64,000 nucleotides of DNA from Cryptomeria japonica (GCF_030272615.1 NC_081410.1:510879442-510943441), one strand, 5' to 3'; positions 23,740 to 35,976 are shown, numbered from the stretch's first letter. The notes: generated by a model not told the origin, from the sequence alone. A program made the numbers and translations.

Positions 23740-25875
23740 GTAGGAACTGATGTGGTGCCACCTTCTAGTTCTTTCTCTGTTTAAGTAACATCCGGTATCT
23801 GATCAATTTCAATCATATTCGGTATTTCACCTTCAATTACCGGTGCTTCAGAGAGATCTTCTTCCCCAGAAGAATCTATCTTCTCCGGTTCCTCTTTTTC
23901 AAGTCCTAAAAACTTTTTCAAAATTTCCTCAGTCTCAGCTTGCACAGATTGGGACTCACCAACAAGCAATCTTGTTAACCTCTTCTTGGTACGAAATGAT
24001 GGTTTTGATTTTGAAAGAATTTCCTGCATTTCCTCCTTGGAGGTCTCCGGTTGTAAATGCATAAGTACATACTTTTATATTTCTTTATCCTGCTTAATTG
24101 TAGTCTGCCATCTAGCTTCCAATTTGCTATACAAAGAATCGGGTATATGTCCTTGTAGTTCAATCAATACTTTGCTATAATGATTCATAAACCAAACAAC
24201 TGAATCCTCAATTTGTTTTTGCTCTTCCTCATCAAAATTGTTATAGTGCTTATGTACACCAATCTATATACCATACTTCCTTATATTACTCAACAAGCTC
24301 TCAATAGAAGTAGGTTTAGTTACCTGTGGCTTAACTGATTTGACAGTGGGTGAACCAACCACTTTAGACTTCTTGCCACTTGCCCTCAATTCTTTCTTAC
24401 TGCCTTCTGATTTGGTTTCCTCTGCCTCTTCCTCTGCTGCAACCTTAAAAACTCTTTGTGCTTGTTCTTTCTTTCTTTTTCCTGTAGCTTTAGGTGTTTG
24501 GGGCTTATCTTCCTTTGCTTTTCTCTTGATTTGTATCTTTGGAGGAGGAGGGGGCTTCTCCTTTTTGACATCTGCACTCCTAGTTTGTCTATCGGTGGAG
24601 ACACTAGAGGTTCCTGCCTTCCTAGCTTCAAATCTAGTTTTTGCTTCATCAATCATTTCCTTTGTGAAGCCTTGTGCAACAAGAAATTCCTCAATCTCTT
24701 TCGTGATCTTTTTGGCCACTACTGGTTTGGCCAATTCAACATGTACTTTTAATGATTTCTCTTTAAATATGCCAAACCTAGGTACATTTGGATCTACCGG
24801 TTTAGATAGGAGGTGGTCAGCATAAATAATCAAGATATCTTCTTCTACCTCATACCCCATAGGCATGACCCATGAAGTCTTTGGATCTGCAGCCTCCATC
24901 TGACAAGTATCGGTATCAACCATAAAACAAATGGAGTCTTCATACCTTTTCACCACATGCTCCAGTATCCTCTCTTTGTCATGCATTTTCTTCTGGAATT
25001 CTTTGAAGTATCCCTAGGTAGTCTTAGTGAACTTATTGCCAAGCATCTTAATGCTGTTCTTGATCTGCAAGACTGCCGTTGTATCCACAGACCATTGGAT
25101 ATCCCCTATACCGGGAAAGTAATTTTGGAAATAGAAAAACAATCCTATAATCAATTGACCAAACTTGAACTTTTGTCGCTGTCCTTCTTGATTGATTCAA
25201 GATTCAAAACCAGTTGGGCTCTCAAGGCCTCTGCTAGGTCATAATCAACATTATCTTTTAACATTCGATATGCTGTGTGGATAGTAGCTCCCTTATGCTA
25301 TTCATCCGGCTCGAATGGTATACTCTATAGCCAATGACCATGGATGCAAACTTCACTTCTGGATCTTCTATATCATTCATCGTCATGGCACAACCATCCC
25401 ACTTCGACTTTGTCAATCGGATAACCTCTTCCTTTGGGATTGTTCTCAAAACAGGGACTTCACCGGTGGTCCATAATCTTGTGACAACATGGATGGCCTC
25501 TTTTGTGATCTTGTGTGGTCTATCCAACCACATAAACTGATCGTGGATGCTGCTCAGAACATATCTCACGTGCTCTTCTTCAAAATCATCTAGAAAGTTT
25601 ACAACATGGTGAAAACCCTTATCGGATACCCTTTTGAATTCATCCTTTATCAATCCTTGTTTATCGTACAATGTTAAGTATTGATCAAAGATGGCAAATG
25701 TGCCCAAATCCTCTAGTTTGCAATGGATGTATGATCAAATGTCCTCAACATGCAAAACTCTGTAAGGTACGCTGGATAGGGCTCTAGCTGGATCTGTCTC
25801 TGTGGACTTATGAGGATGTCTCTTAAAGTCCAGTTGATGTATTTCGGTAATATCAACAATATGTGGTGTATCCAT
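23740..25875 (-). pseudogene. Second ORF of the copia-like element, N-terminal domain and charged linker
   Basis: ATG at 25875 starts MDTPHIVDITEIHQLDFKRH. After a TGA near 25734 the frame continues (FAIFDQYLTLYDKQGLI, HHVVNFLDDFEEEHVRYVLS, QFMWLDRPHKITKEAIHVVT, RLWTTGEVPVLRTIPKEEVI). A frameshift near 25250 leads to the segment at 24986-24264: KERILEHVVKRYEDSICFMV, TSWVMPMGYEVEEDILIIYA, then a Lys/Pro linker (KKEKPPPPPKIQIKRKAK). A Glu-rich region ends near 23740 with an RSRKKRHKSKK basic cluster. Overall plan: globular N-terminus, basic and acidic linker, helical C-terminus. I do not recognise the protein. Confidence 0.6.
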
Positions 25876-26699
25876 TGTGAAAATTTAAACAGATTCAGAG
25901 AAAAATACCTTTAAACTTCTTCGCAACTAGGGTTTCTAGTTTGAATGCACTTCCATCGATTCACTTTTCACAAATCTTCACAATCCGCTATCAACTTCGC
26001 CAAAGTAGCAATCAAATGCTCTTCTATGTTTCTGTCGCTCTCCAAATGTGCTCTCGAAAACACTAAGTGAAAAAATGAGACTATAAAACACCTTTTTTAT
26101 TTGCCTTTTGCCAATGGCATTTAATGCTAAACCGGTTGAACATACCCTAATCACCGTTCAACCCTAGAACTTGCTACCGGTTCACATATTACATCCAATT
26201 TATCGGTTACATCTCAAAATCACTTCATAACATCATATTGCATCAAAACATGCAGATTTGACTTACCGCACACCATTTAGGGAGTCCGGAAATGGATCTG
26301 ACAATATGCTCCCCCTAAGCTTCATATATAGCTTAGTTTTCCGGTGAGGGATTCTCCACACTAGATGAAGAATTGGAGTCCCCTGATGGTTTCTCCTCAC
26401 TTTTCTTCCTCCATATCTTATTCATCTCACTTCTGGTTTCTTCCACATTGTTGTCCTCATTTTTGTTTTAAAAAATGAAGGACCATTACATAAAATTTTT
26501 GTGAAAAAAATGAAAATTTTACTCTATGGAATGCTTCCCGAGGCAAAATTTTGACTAATCCTTGGACTGGCTTAATCCTCAGTCCATCTTCGAACTACGT
26601 TTCGAATTTCGTCGCATTCTGGATTCGTTTTCTATGTCTTTCCTTCAATTTCGGGTTTTTTCTCCCTGACTGCAGGTGGGAAATTTCTCTTGAATTACA

Positions 26700-27200
26700 A
26701 GTTTTAATGATTTCCATTGTTTTGGTCTTTGTAGGGAAATTTTTGGCTAATTACAAGTGCACTTTATTGAAAAATAAAAACTTGTAATTTGCTTTTTATT
26801 TTCCCCTTGATGCTTTTTTGGCTTTTTCAGTTAAAATAGGGATTTTTTGGTTAAGTTACAAGTAAACTTGTAATTCTTTTCTAAAACGCCTACTTTAATG
26901 ACTTTTGCTTGTAATAGGGATTTTAAACCCCTATTACATATGTGCAAGTAAATTAAAACTTGTTGTAGGGATTTTATTTTCCCTTTACAAGTAATTTTAA
27001 ACTTGCACATCTCTCCCCAAAACCCGATTTTCTCTATAAAGTGCATTTTTGAAGGATTTTAAACATGTAATTGCATTTTAAAAACCCGATTTTGCCTAGG
27101 AATGAGATAAAGTGCAGTTTAAACTTGTTATATTGCCCAAAAAACCCGATTTTCAACAATACATGCAAAATCGAACTTGCTATTTCCTCCGAAAAACCCG
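26700..27200 (+). repeat. Degenerate inverted and direct repeats in U3 of LTR C
   Basis: Motifs ACTTGTAAT, AGGGATTTTAAA and AACCCGATTTT recur in both orientations (near 26930, 26970, 27020, 27090, 27150 and 27195). A TATA-like CTCTATAAAGTGC lies near 27032. Confidence 0.5.
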
Positions 27201-28340
27201 ACCAGCAAAGAGAAACGTTTTTGTTGAAGATTTCAAGCATATTTCGTGGAGATTTTTTAGGAGGAAGAAGGCGTTTTTTACCCACCGCTTCTTTCATGCA
27301 TTCTTGGACTCTCTTCACGCCATTTGGAGATCATGAATGCTGGTTTCATGGTAATTTCCAGCAAACACGTGTTTCATAAACTTAACGTTTTTCTCTCACG
27401 AAATGCCACGAATCTGTCCTCTTCAAAGTCGTTTATGCTTCCTTCACTTAGGCGTTGAGGTTAAAGGAAGATTTGACCGGTTCTTGTGCCATTTTACTTG
27501 CATTTTGTGCCACGTTTTTGCTGTTTAGTCTCCAAATCTGAGTTTGGAAAACGTGGCTAGGGTTTTGGGAGTTCGATTTATTGCTTCTTTAAGGGATTGT
27601 CTTCTTCATTCAAAGATTGTTTCATCTTTTGAAGTGGCATTTTGAGTTTGAAACAAGGTATGCTTTCTTTTCTTTTCTTGTTTCATTTTCTTGTTTTCTT
27701 ATTTTCTTATTTTCCATTCTAGTTGTAAATTTGTAAATATGTTGTTCTTGACTCAAAAATCGGTTTTTGTGAGAGAGATTTTCCCCCTTCATAAGCAATT
27801 TTTGAGTTGAATTGATCTTCCCCATTTTCCCTCTTTACTTGTATTCGAGATTTTAAATCCTGATTACAAGTTGGCTGGAAATCATTGTTCTTCCCTTACG
27901 GTTAAAGAATTTAACCATTTTTGGTTAAAATTCCAAGTTGAAAAGATGTGAAATACCCTTCCTTTCAAAATTGGGTTTTAAGAACCGGATTACATGTTGA
28001 AAAGTTCTTCCCATTTTCATGAAAATGACATTCTTGGATCTTCCCATTCTTATCCATTCATGTCACCCATATCCGTACTTTCCATTTTCGTCATTTTCCG
28101 CAAGTCTAATTCTCATTTTCCACCCATTTCGCTATTTGCAAATTTACAAGTGTACTTGCATTCGGGTTTTAAAAATCCGATTGCATGTATGCTCTTTCCA
28201 ACTTGTATACTTGCAAAAATTTCCCCAAGATCCGAAATTGGTCAAAGTCAAGATTCCCTCATTCCCATTTATTTCCCCTCTTTCTCTCACAAAGTCATGA
28301 AGTGCAAGAGTCGAAGTTCTTCCCATTTGAAGAAGGAAAA

Positions 28341-31300
28341 ATGTTAGTTGCAACTGAATATGATGTTGCCTTAACACTTTTAAGTCTTCATCACAGTATT
28401 CCAAGTTGTCCACCAATGTTAGATTTGCCGTCATCACCAATTCCAAAGAAGATGAAGTATAAATATGACAAGTACCAAAACGAAGTTGCACCTTCCCAAG
28501 TTTCCTCTCCTTTGGACCGTATAAGAGATACAAAGATAGGGCATGTGGACATGTCAAAATTTGTCAAGAGGGTTGAGGATCCACAAGATAGCAATATGTA
28601 GCGGCTGTTGGACAGCCATATCCATCACACATCTTCTTTCCCAATGGCTGCCCTAGAACCTGAATTTGTTCTCGCTTGCGCCCATCACTTTGACAAGGAG
28701 ACAAGAATCATTAAAAATGATGATGGCGAAGCAATAATCCGCCTTGATGCAGACACAATTGAGAAAGTTTTCAGAATACCCCTTGCACCTGTTTACATGG
28801 AAATTTCCAAAGAGAGTGCAACTGAGTATTATGTGAAAAGGGAGAAAGACTGCAAACGACATATCAACAGGTGGATCCACGAGCCATGAGCCGCCTTCTC
28901 AAGGTGGGCTAAGTTGTACCACTGTGACTTCAAATGGGAAATAGGAGACATCATAACCCTCCTCAGCAGGATAATGGGCCTTGAACATTCTAATGTTTTT
29001 GAGCCCTGGATGAACCAGTTCATCATGTTCATAAGGCAGTCTCATCATATATCATGGAGAGAAGTCATTAGCGATGCCTTGTGTGAACAACTTTCAGCAT
29101 TCTCTTCCACCATGACTTTCTACATGAACTCATATTTGGTGTACTTGGCAGCATCGCTTAGACATTTTCCAGGTCTTTCTACCAAGGGTGATCGCTTGCT
29201 TATACCAGTATGGGAATATTATGATCAGTTTCCTTTGAGACCCAACAAATTGCATTTCAGAAGAGTCCAAGATGCATTCTTCGGTTACTTCATGTGTCAG
29301 TTTGACAGAACTCTGAAGAACAAAAGGGTATCAGATGAGGCCTGGGAAAAGGGTGAGTGAGTATGGATGCTTGTTTCTACAATTCCCGACCTTCACCTAT
29401 ATGAGAATCGGATGCTATAGTGGGCAACCATATATGCTCCCTAGATACCCAACTGATAAGATCATTCTTATGGAGTTAGGAAGACAGATCATGGCTGTCT
29501 ACGCTCATCAGTCCGTTGGACATAAGGTTGGAATGGGGATCTCTACAACAAACCCATTGAAAATTGGTTGGTATTCTCTTGTCACATCCGTTAAAGCCAA
29601 GGCCATGGAGACCGAAATGCAGGAAATTAAGCTCAAAAGGTTTAAGTCCAGAGCTGATTTTGATTACCGGGGTATGAAGGAGAAGATCAAAAAATCCTTC
29701 GTGCACGTGCATCGCATTGAGGATATCTGGGTAGATTTCCGTACAGAGGTCGAAGTTCTGAAGATGAATTACTGCAAACTCACTGTTGAGCAAGTTGTTG
29801 ATTTGAACTTGGTGGATATTTCACAAGGGATGATTGACAATGGACACACTTGATCCTGAATATATTTCACGAAGGGTTGAGGAAGCTCTACTTCCTTTAA
29901 TCCAATGGTCACACAAGGAGTGCATATCCATTCTTGAGAGATTTCAGCCTACCTTGGCTAACACCAACGCTTGGCTGAAAAGTAATGCTGTTACTCATAA
30001 AAATCAAGATTGGAAAAGAAGATGATTTTACAGGGCCTCTTGGATGTAAGTCTGAGATTCAAGTTGACAACAAGGAAGGCGCATCATCTTCGGGCACAAG
30101 GATCAAATTGCGAGTTAGTCGGGCAGTAGTGCTTTCTCTTGAGGAGGCGACAGTTCGTGGGAAGAAAAAGTCACAGTTTCATGTTCAGGTGATCGATCTT
30201 GACATTCCAGAAGAAGGGGCAGCAATTTGATGATGCTCCTAAGTCTCCAGCATCGGACTCGCCTCATGAGATCGCTCCGCCAGTTTCCTTTGAGACGCCC
30301 CTTTCTCCTCCTAACTTGATTGTCGATGAATCTCCTCAGAATGCCATTCCTATTTCAGCATACGAGCCGCCTCCTGATCATCAACAAGAGAGTGTGCTGG
30401 AAGTTCTTGAAGATACTCCTGCATGTATCCAGCTGTCAGAGATTGATACATCCACTTCTGGTTTTGAAGAATTTATGAGGCAATCTTCATGCCCATTGGT
30501 TATTAAGCAAACCGTGGTCGCCATCCAAACAAATATCCCTCCCAGGATGACCACGGTTATTCAAACAGAAACTGCTTCTCCTTTGCCTACAACTACTATT
30601 GAAGGAGAGTTGATGGCTTTACCTCCATGGCTTAGTTCTTTCACTCCGAAAAGGAAGAAGCAAGAAATCTCACTTGAGGCCTTTGATTATCAGCAACTTA
30701 AACAGTCTAGATCCAAGGTTGCTAAAAAGGCCAAGACTATCTCCAGAGTAACTATTGATAGCAACAAGATGAAGGTAGCTGAAATTGTTGAACCCATTGC
30801 AGATAAGCCACTTGAAGAAATGTCGGCTGCTGATTACAAAGTTACGAGGATATAATTGGGTAAGCAAACGCATGAGGTGATTAAACATGATGCTCAGTTT
30901 TCTGTAGCTTCATTGGTACAACGGTGTGATGAACTTCTAGCAAAGAAAGACAAGCTAGAAAAGGAAAACTGACAACTTATGGCAACTGTTCATAAAATTA
31001 CAAAACCTGCTGTTGAAGGGAGTAATCCCACAGGTTCTTCCGGTTCCCAAGAATCAATTTGTGGAGTTGAAAGGGCTGCTCAGAAGGTATAAGCATTGGA
31101 TTCCTAGGTTGATCAGCTTCATAATCTATGTGCACAAGTGATGAAAGACATTTTTCAAATGATGTCTACGTTGGAAACCGTTGAAGAGAAACTAGATCAG
31201 ACTTCTGATACTTTCAAAAAGAATCTAGAAAGTGTTGAAGATAGTTTGACAATTTGGCGTACCATGCCCCAACAACAGTTGAGTGTTCTACAGGAGCATG

Positions 31301-31770
31301 CCATCATCTCTTCTAGGGTCATGTACTTGGAATTTGAAGAGCTTCTGGAAAATAAGGCCCTTGTTCTTAAATCCCTCATTGAGGAGATTGGTGATGCAAT
31401 GAGATTACGGGGTGAAGTTTTCCAAGATATTGTCTCTCATTGTGAAAAGGCCTTTTGCAACATAATAAGTCAGGATGGAGAGCTAATACCAGAAGAAGAA
31501 GTTCTTGCAGATTTTCAGATAAGGATTCATAATGAATGGAGGAGCAATCAATTCTCAGCTGCTTCAATTCAAATGTTGATGAAACACCAAATCTTTTTGC
31601 ATGAAATTCAATCCATCCTGGAGAAAAACAGCTCTGCGTTTCTCCGATGCCATGATACCACTGTGAAAACCATGGTTGTTGCCAAGAACACCCATGAATC
31701 GGATCTCGATGAATTACAAATGATCATCCAGAAATTTGAAGGATTCATGTCTTCACATGCTACATCTTAA
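28341..31770 (+). pseudogene. LTR-encoded protein, copy C (diverged, decayed)
   Basis: ATG at 28341 (MLVATEYDVALTLLS). Recognisable blocks against the intact protein are RIRDTKIGHVDMSKFVKRV, FVLACAHHFDKETRII, FEPWMNQFIMFI, MTFYMNSYLVYLA, YGCLFLQFPTFTYMRI and PYMLPRYPTDKIILMELGRQ. Then come a Pro/Ser-rich linker (30230-30640), a basic stretch (FTPKRKKQEIS, KVAKKAKTIS) and a helical C-terminus from 31138 to 31770. Stops occur at 28599, 28887, 29357, 30852 and others, with frameshifts near 29850 and 30020. Conservation of the FPTFTYMR...PYMLPRYPTD core between distant subfamilies suggests that it was once under selection. Function is unknown. Confidence 0.75.
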
Positions 31771-32119
31771 GTGTTTTTCAACACTTAGTTGTATTTTTCC
31801 ACATTTGTAATCTTTAGTTGTAGTTTTTCTTTTGACAAGTTACATGTAAAAGTCTTTTTGTAAAATGCAGGTTAAGTCATTACTTGCACTTTTGTAATTA
31901 CATGTAAGGCAACTACAAGTTGTTTTCAGTTGGGACTGTAGTTGGAATAAGTCTTAGTTAGTTATTGAAGTCTTAGTTAATTATTGAATAAGTCTTGGTG
32001 GTTTAGAGAATCTCTCAAGTTAGTTAGGATCCTCCCACCTTTTTCTCAAGGCTACTCTTCGTTAAATACTTGAGGGGTCTATTGTAATTTTTATCTTTTG
32101 GAAAGCAAGTAAAAACTCT

Positions 32120-32620
32120 GCCAAATTTACAGCAAAGAAGTCTTTGAGTTTTCATGTGTGAATCCAAGAATTGAAAGGCATAGGAGGAAATTGCTCAAGC
32201 TTTGAGTCTTTGTGCTACATTCTTGAGTTTGTGTTCTATATTATCTTTCCTGCAAGTGTTTCTTAAAAGAGCTTAATCGAATTTGATTTGCAGTCTTTGT
32301 GCTGCAAGTATTTGAGGTTAATATAGATTAAAATAAATATTTTGTTGAGAGAAGTTGTAAGTCTTTGTGCTTTCACTTGTTCTTAAGAGAATTTAGGAGC
32401 AGATTTCGTGAGAAATAGTTGTGAGTCTTTGAGCTTATACTACTTTCCATTGTTTTAAGTAGAAAAGAATAAGATATTCCAGTCTTTGAGCTATTATAAT
32501 TTGTTCTTGATAGCGTTAGTATAGAAAAGGGTAGATAGGACTTCACATAATCAAGTCTTTGAGCTTGATATTGCTGTCCCGTCCCGAAGGAAGTGACAGA
32601 AGTCTTTGAGCTTTTAGGAA
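32120..32620 (+). repeat. AGTCTTTGAGCT repeat series in the 3' part of LTR C
   Basis: About eight copies of AGTCTTTG(A/T)GCT are spaced 40-70 bases apart (near 32139, 32203, 32292, 32361, 32422, 32482, 32554 and 32602). They lie downstream of the ORF, in the presumed R/U5 part. Confidence 0.7.
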
Positions 32621-32876
32621 ACTTCATTTCCTTTCTCTCATTTCATTTTGAAAGTTGTTACTGCTGTTTTATATCAAATTGCTATCGCTTTTTTGTGAAG
32701 AGAAAAGGATATTGTCTTTCTTGAAAGAAGAAAGATTGCTGTGCCATCCTATTTATTTTCAAAGTTGTAGTTAGATAGGGGGAGCCTTCCTTTAATTAGG
32801 AGAGTTTTACTCACACGCTGTGGTTGAAACCACACTTTTGTATATTTCCTCAAGTGTACAAAATTTTCAACCAACA

Positions 32877-34769
32877 CACATCTACCTTCTTTCCTTTCCG
32901 GTCAACAGACTGATTAACCAGTTGGTTCATTCTAGCTCTACAAAACTTTGCAATGTGTCCTGGTTTGTGACAGTGGAAACATGCCATTCCAAATGCTCTC
33001 CAGGGTCCAACATTGCCTCTATCAGTTCTTCTCCGGCAATTCATAGCCACATGACCATAGTTGTGACAGATTGAACATGTCACATTCCATCTATTCTCCA
33101 TTTCATATGGACTAGATTGGTTCACATAAGGTCTCTGCAAAGTAGGGTTCCTCCAGTCATTATAAGATCTCTGCCATTCACCATTAGACCTCTGATTCAT
33201 GTAAGATCTCTGATTGTTCACTCTTGACCTACACTCAAAAGCTCTATGCCCATACTTGTTGCAATTGGAGCAATATCCATCAAAAGTACTAGGCTTATAT
33301 CCTTCATATGCATAAGGTCTATATCCATCAAAAGTACTGGTTCTACTTCTACAAACATTTGCAGCATGACCTACCTTATGACAGTTAAAACATATTGGTT
33401 CGTAGATTCTCTTACCGGTGTTCTTCTTGGTCTTTGGTGCAGATTTGACTTCATGCATGGTGTCCTTGGTACTAGATGGCTCTCCTTGTTCAAAGGTTGT
33501 GTATCCCAAGCCATGTGTATCTCCTTTTTGACTTTGTGTCTGAATCTACTCATCAAGCATAGTAGTGCTCTTGTTGAATTTAGCTAGTAACTTATTTGCA
33601 TCAACCAACTCCTTGGTAAGCTCCTCAGTCTTCTTTGTGAGACTTTCTCTAAGAGACAGCCTGTCCAGATTAGCTTGTATTTCCTCTTTTTTCCTCTTTT
33701 TCCTCACGAAGATGTACATGCAGGCATAGTTTTAAAACTCGTGGACTCGCTACGGACTCGCGAGTCCATGGGAGCCATGAGTCGACTCGCCAAGGACTCA
33801 CGAGGCGAGTCCATTTGAAAGACTCGCGAATCTTTTGCAAGGACTCGCTTTTGCACGGACTCGCGAGTCTTTCAGATGGACTCGTACGACCCCCAAAAAA
33901 AGTCATGCAAGCTTTAAAATTGAGTTTTTAAAATTTTTTTTTGCCTTCATTTGGCATAACTGAGGGAGTGAAAAATAAAAGAAAAATAACACCCGATGCC
34001 TTTATTTGGCATAATTGAGGGAGTGAAAAATAAAAGGAAAATAACACCCGCTGCCCCTTGACCCCGCAAGGGGTGATGCCCCTTGACCCCAACTTGGGGG
34101 CGCTGCCCCCAAACCCCCGTCGAAAAATATAGGGGGAAACTGTGCCAATGGAAGTAGGGAAAATTTAACCTTTGAGTCTGATTAGGCTCCATATAACAAC
34201 ATAATTAGCGTTGAATAAATCTTGGTATTATACATTTTAGAGTTGAAAGTTTGAAACTATGAGTATGTGACATGTGTAATGTTTCAATCATGGCTCTTAT
34301 GTTCTCTAAATGCATTAATTTCTTTATTTTTTTTGTAAAACTACGGTTGCGAGTTCGAGTCTGAGTCCAAATTTTTGGTTTGCCGAGTCCGTGGTGAGTC
34401 CGAGTTTTCAAACTTTGCATGCAGGGTACCAATCTCCTCGTTTAGCTTAAAGATCTCATGTTCCTTATCTCTTATTTTGTCTTCAACTGTCCTCCTGGCT
34501 TCCAACTCTTGGCTCATCCTGATGGTAAGGGCTTCCAACTCTCTCCTCAGATTTGTCTTTTCATCATTCACCTTTTCCACCTTATTAGACAAGGTATCAA
34601 TGGTTGCTTCCTCAGATGAATTGTTTTCACTGAGTTCCACCAATTGCTCTGCCAACTCTCTTCTCTTAGCCAATGAAGCTTTGTACTTGACCTTTAGTTC
34701 ACCAAGGGCTTCTTCAGATTCTGCAAGCCTGTGTGAAATCTCTTTGTAACTCATTGAATCTTTCCCCAT
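32877..34769 (-). pseudogene. gag: Copia-like Gag: coiled coil followed by four CCHC zinc knuckles
   Basis: On the minus strand ATG at 34769 starts MGKDSMSYKEISHRLAESEE, a long coiled coil (KVKYKASLAKRRELAEQLVE, VEKVNDEKTNLRRELEAL, EIFKLNEEIGTLHA) to about 34420. The hAT-type element 33726-34417 interrupts it. It then continues (RLSLRESLTKKTEELTKELV, one stop) to 33509-32877. There four CX2CX4HX4C knuckles occur: CFNCHKVGHAANVC, CSNCNKYGHRAFEC, CSICHNYGHVAMNC, CFHCHKPGHIAKFC. The sequence resumes beyond LTR C at 26448-26340 (EMNKIWRKKSEE). Four knuckles in one Gag is more than the one or two usual for copia. It should bind element RNA in the particle. It is broken by insertions. Confidence 0.75.
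33726..34417. mobile_element. Non-autonomous hAT-type element (copy 2)
   Basis: CATGCAGG flanks it on both sides (33718-33725 and 34418-34425). Ends CATAGTTTTAAAACTC and GAGTTTTCAAACTTTG are imperfect inverted repeats like those of copy 1. The first 170 bases contain about ten GGACTCGCGAGTC-type boxes. Internal sequence around 34250-34350 matches 7480-7580 of copy 1. No transposase gene. Confidence 0.88.
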
Positions 34770-34817
34770 GTTAGCCTTAGAGATCCTTCCCAAGCGGTTA
34801 AGCCTTAAGGGAATTAG

Positions 34818-34830
34818 GCTATGATACCAA
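34818..34830 (-). other. Primer-binding site of the copia-like element
   Basis: On the minus strand TTGGTATCATAGCC begins one base after the 5' LTR, a near match to the initiator-Met tRNA site TGGTATCAGAGCC. Confidence 0.85.
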
Positions 34831-34831
34831 T

Positions 34832-35976
34832 TGATAAACTTATAAGACATTGAGAGGGGGGGGGGGGGTTGTGAATGAGTGCAAGTAAAAACTTAATAAA
34901 TCTGATGATAACTACTTTCACCAACTTGAAAACCAATAAGTATGCAAGAAATATAACCACATAAGCAAAATCCAACAAAGCATGCAAACCATAACACAAT
35001 GATTTTTCACGTGGAAACCCAACTTGGAAAAGCCACAGTGGGAATCAGTACCCACAAGGATCTTCTAACTGCAGTAGAGAGATCTGACCGGTTAAGGTCA
35101 TACAACCACCCTGTTAGGGGTACACCCGGTTAAGAGTGTTTTAGCTTGGTTAAGAGCTATACAATAAGGTTTGTTAGGACCTAACCTTGTTAGGAGCTAC
35201 CCACATTACTGGGATTTACAAACACAAGCTAATGTGTCACTTGGTTAGAGGATTTTCTTGCTGCAACTGTTAGGAAGACAACAAGTTCAACTGATTTGGA
35301 GTTAGCACCTCTGTCCTTGATTAGATCCGCTTTTGCTCAGCATCTATCATCGACTAAACATCAAACCCTAACTTCTTCTTCATCCACATGATCAAATTCT
35401 CACTCTTGATACATGAAACCATACAACTTACATCTCCTTATAAAGAACTCTGTTAGGTCGGTTAAGAACCTTGGAACAATTCCCTAGGTTCATTGAATCT
35501 AGTCACCTTTTACATTTTCCTGCTCATTACACTTTTCTCATGTTGGCAAAACAATTTATAACTTAAAAACATAACAATAAGTCTATCAGTTACCGATCAA
35601 ACTAACTCTGCTATATCGGATCTTTGTTCTTCTTGACTGACTGACAAATTCATCATAACTTGCTCAATACACTGAATTTGCTGATGCGGTTTGGACCATA
35701 GGTGCATGTTCTTGTCTCCAACACTCCTATAAAACCGCAATGTCTAACTCTTCTCCAGTCGTCCATACTGGTTGCTTGATCATTGCTCTGTTCCTGTTTA
35801 CCGGTTGACAACAACTAGCAGTTTTGCTGTCTAACTGATTCCACTACCGGTTAGGCTATATACTGGTTGGTGTAGATGATCTAGATGACTAAACAAAACA
35901 TGGTTGCCATCAATGACAACACAAATAAAGTCATCATACAACCTATTACAACTATATCATCATCATCAAGCCAACA
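34832..35976 (-). repeat. 5' LTR of the copia-like element
   Basis: It has the same ends as the copy at 21427-22540 and a longer C-run (13 on the minus strand, 34856-34868). Differences from the 3' LTR are scattered substitutions and small indels (for example an extra 15-20 bases near 35130). Confidence 0.92.

Larger units (their letters stand above)
26449..32876 (+). mobile_element. Giant LTR C (solo LTR), diverged subfamily carrying the LTR-encoded protein gene
   Basis: It starts TGTTGTCCTCATTTTTG and ends GTACAAAATTTTCAACCAACA with CACAT on both sides (26444-26448 and 32877-32881). It interrupts the Gag ORF of the copia-like element: the minus-strand Gag reads ...KGKKVDV on one side and NNVEETRSEMNKIWRKKSEE on the other. 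Length is 6.4 kb with no pol and no second LTR. The 3' end shares GTGTACAAAAT...CAACA with LTR D. The ORF (28341-31770) is homologous to, but well diverged from, copies A and D, so this is a separate lineage. Confidence 0.85.
21427..35976 (-). mobile_element. Non-autonomous copia-like LTR retrotransposon with a zinc-knuckle Gag and a second, unrecognised ORF
   Basis: It is bounded by exact ATCTT duplications (21422-21426 and 35977-35981). The LTRs are 34832-35976 (5', minus strand) and 21427-22540 (3'). A Met-tRNA-type primer site and a textbook polypurine tract are present. Between them, on the minus strand, lie a coiled-coil plus four-zinc-knuckle ORF and then a long second ORF. I find no protease, integrase, RT or RNase H of copia type, so it must depend on a helper. 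Nested inside are giant LTR C (26449-32876) and a hAT-type element (33726-34417). Confidence 0.85.

Noticed and set aside
24340-24825. Plus-strand frame of 161 codons
   Set aside because: It is the antisense of the Lys/Glu-rich ORF2 linker and reads as a Ser/Leu-rich shadow.
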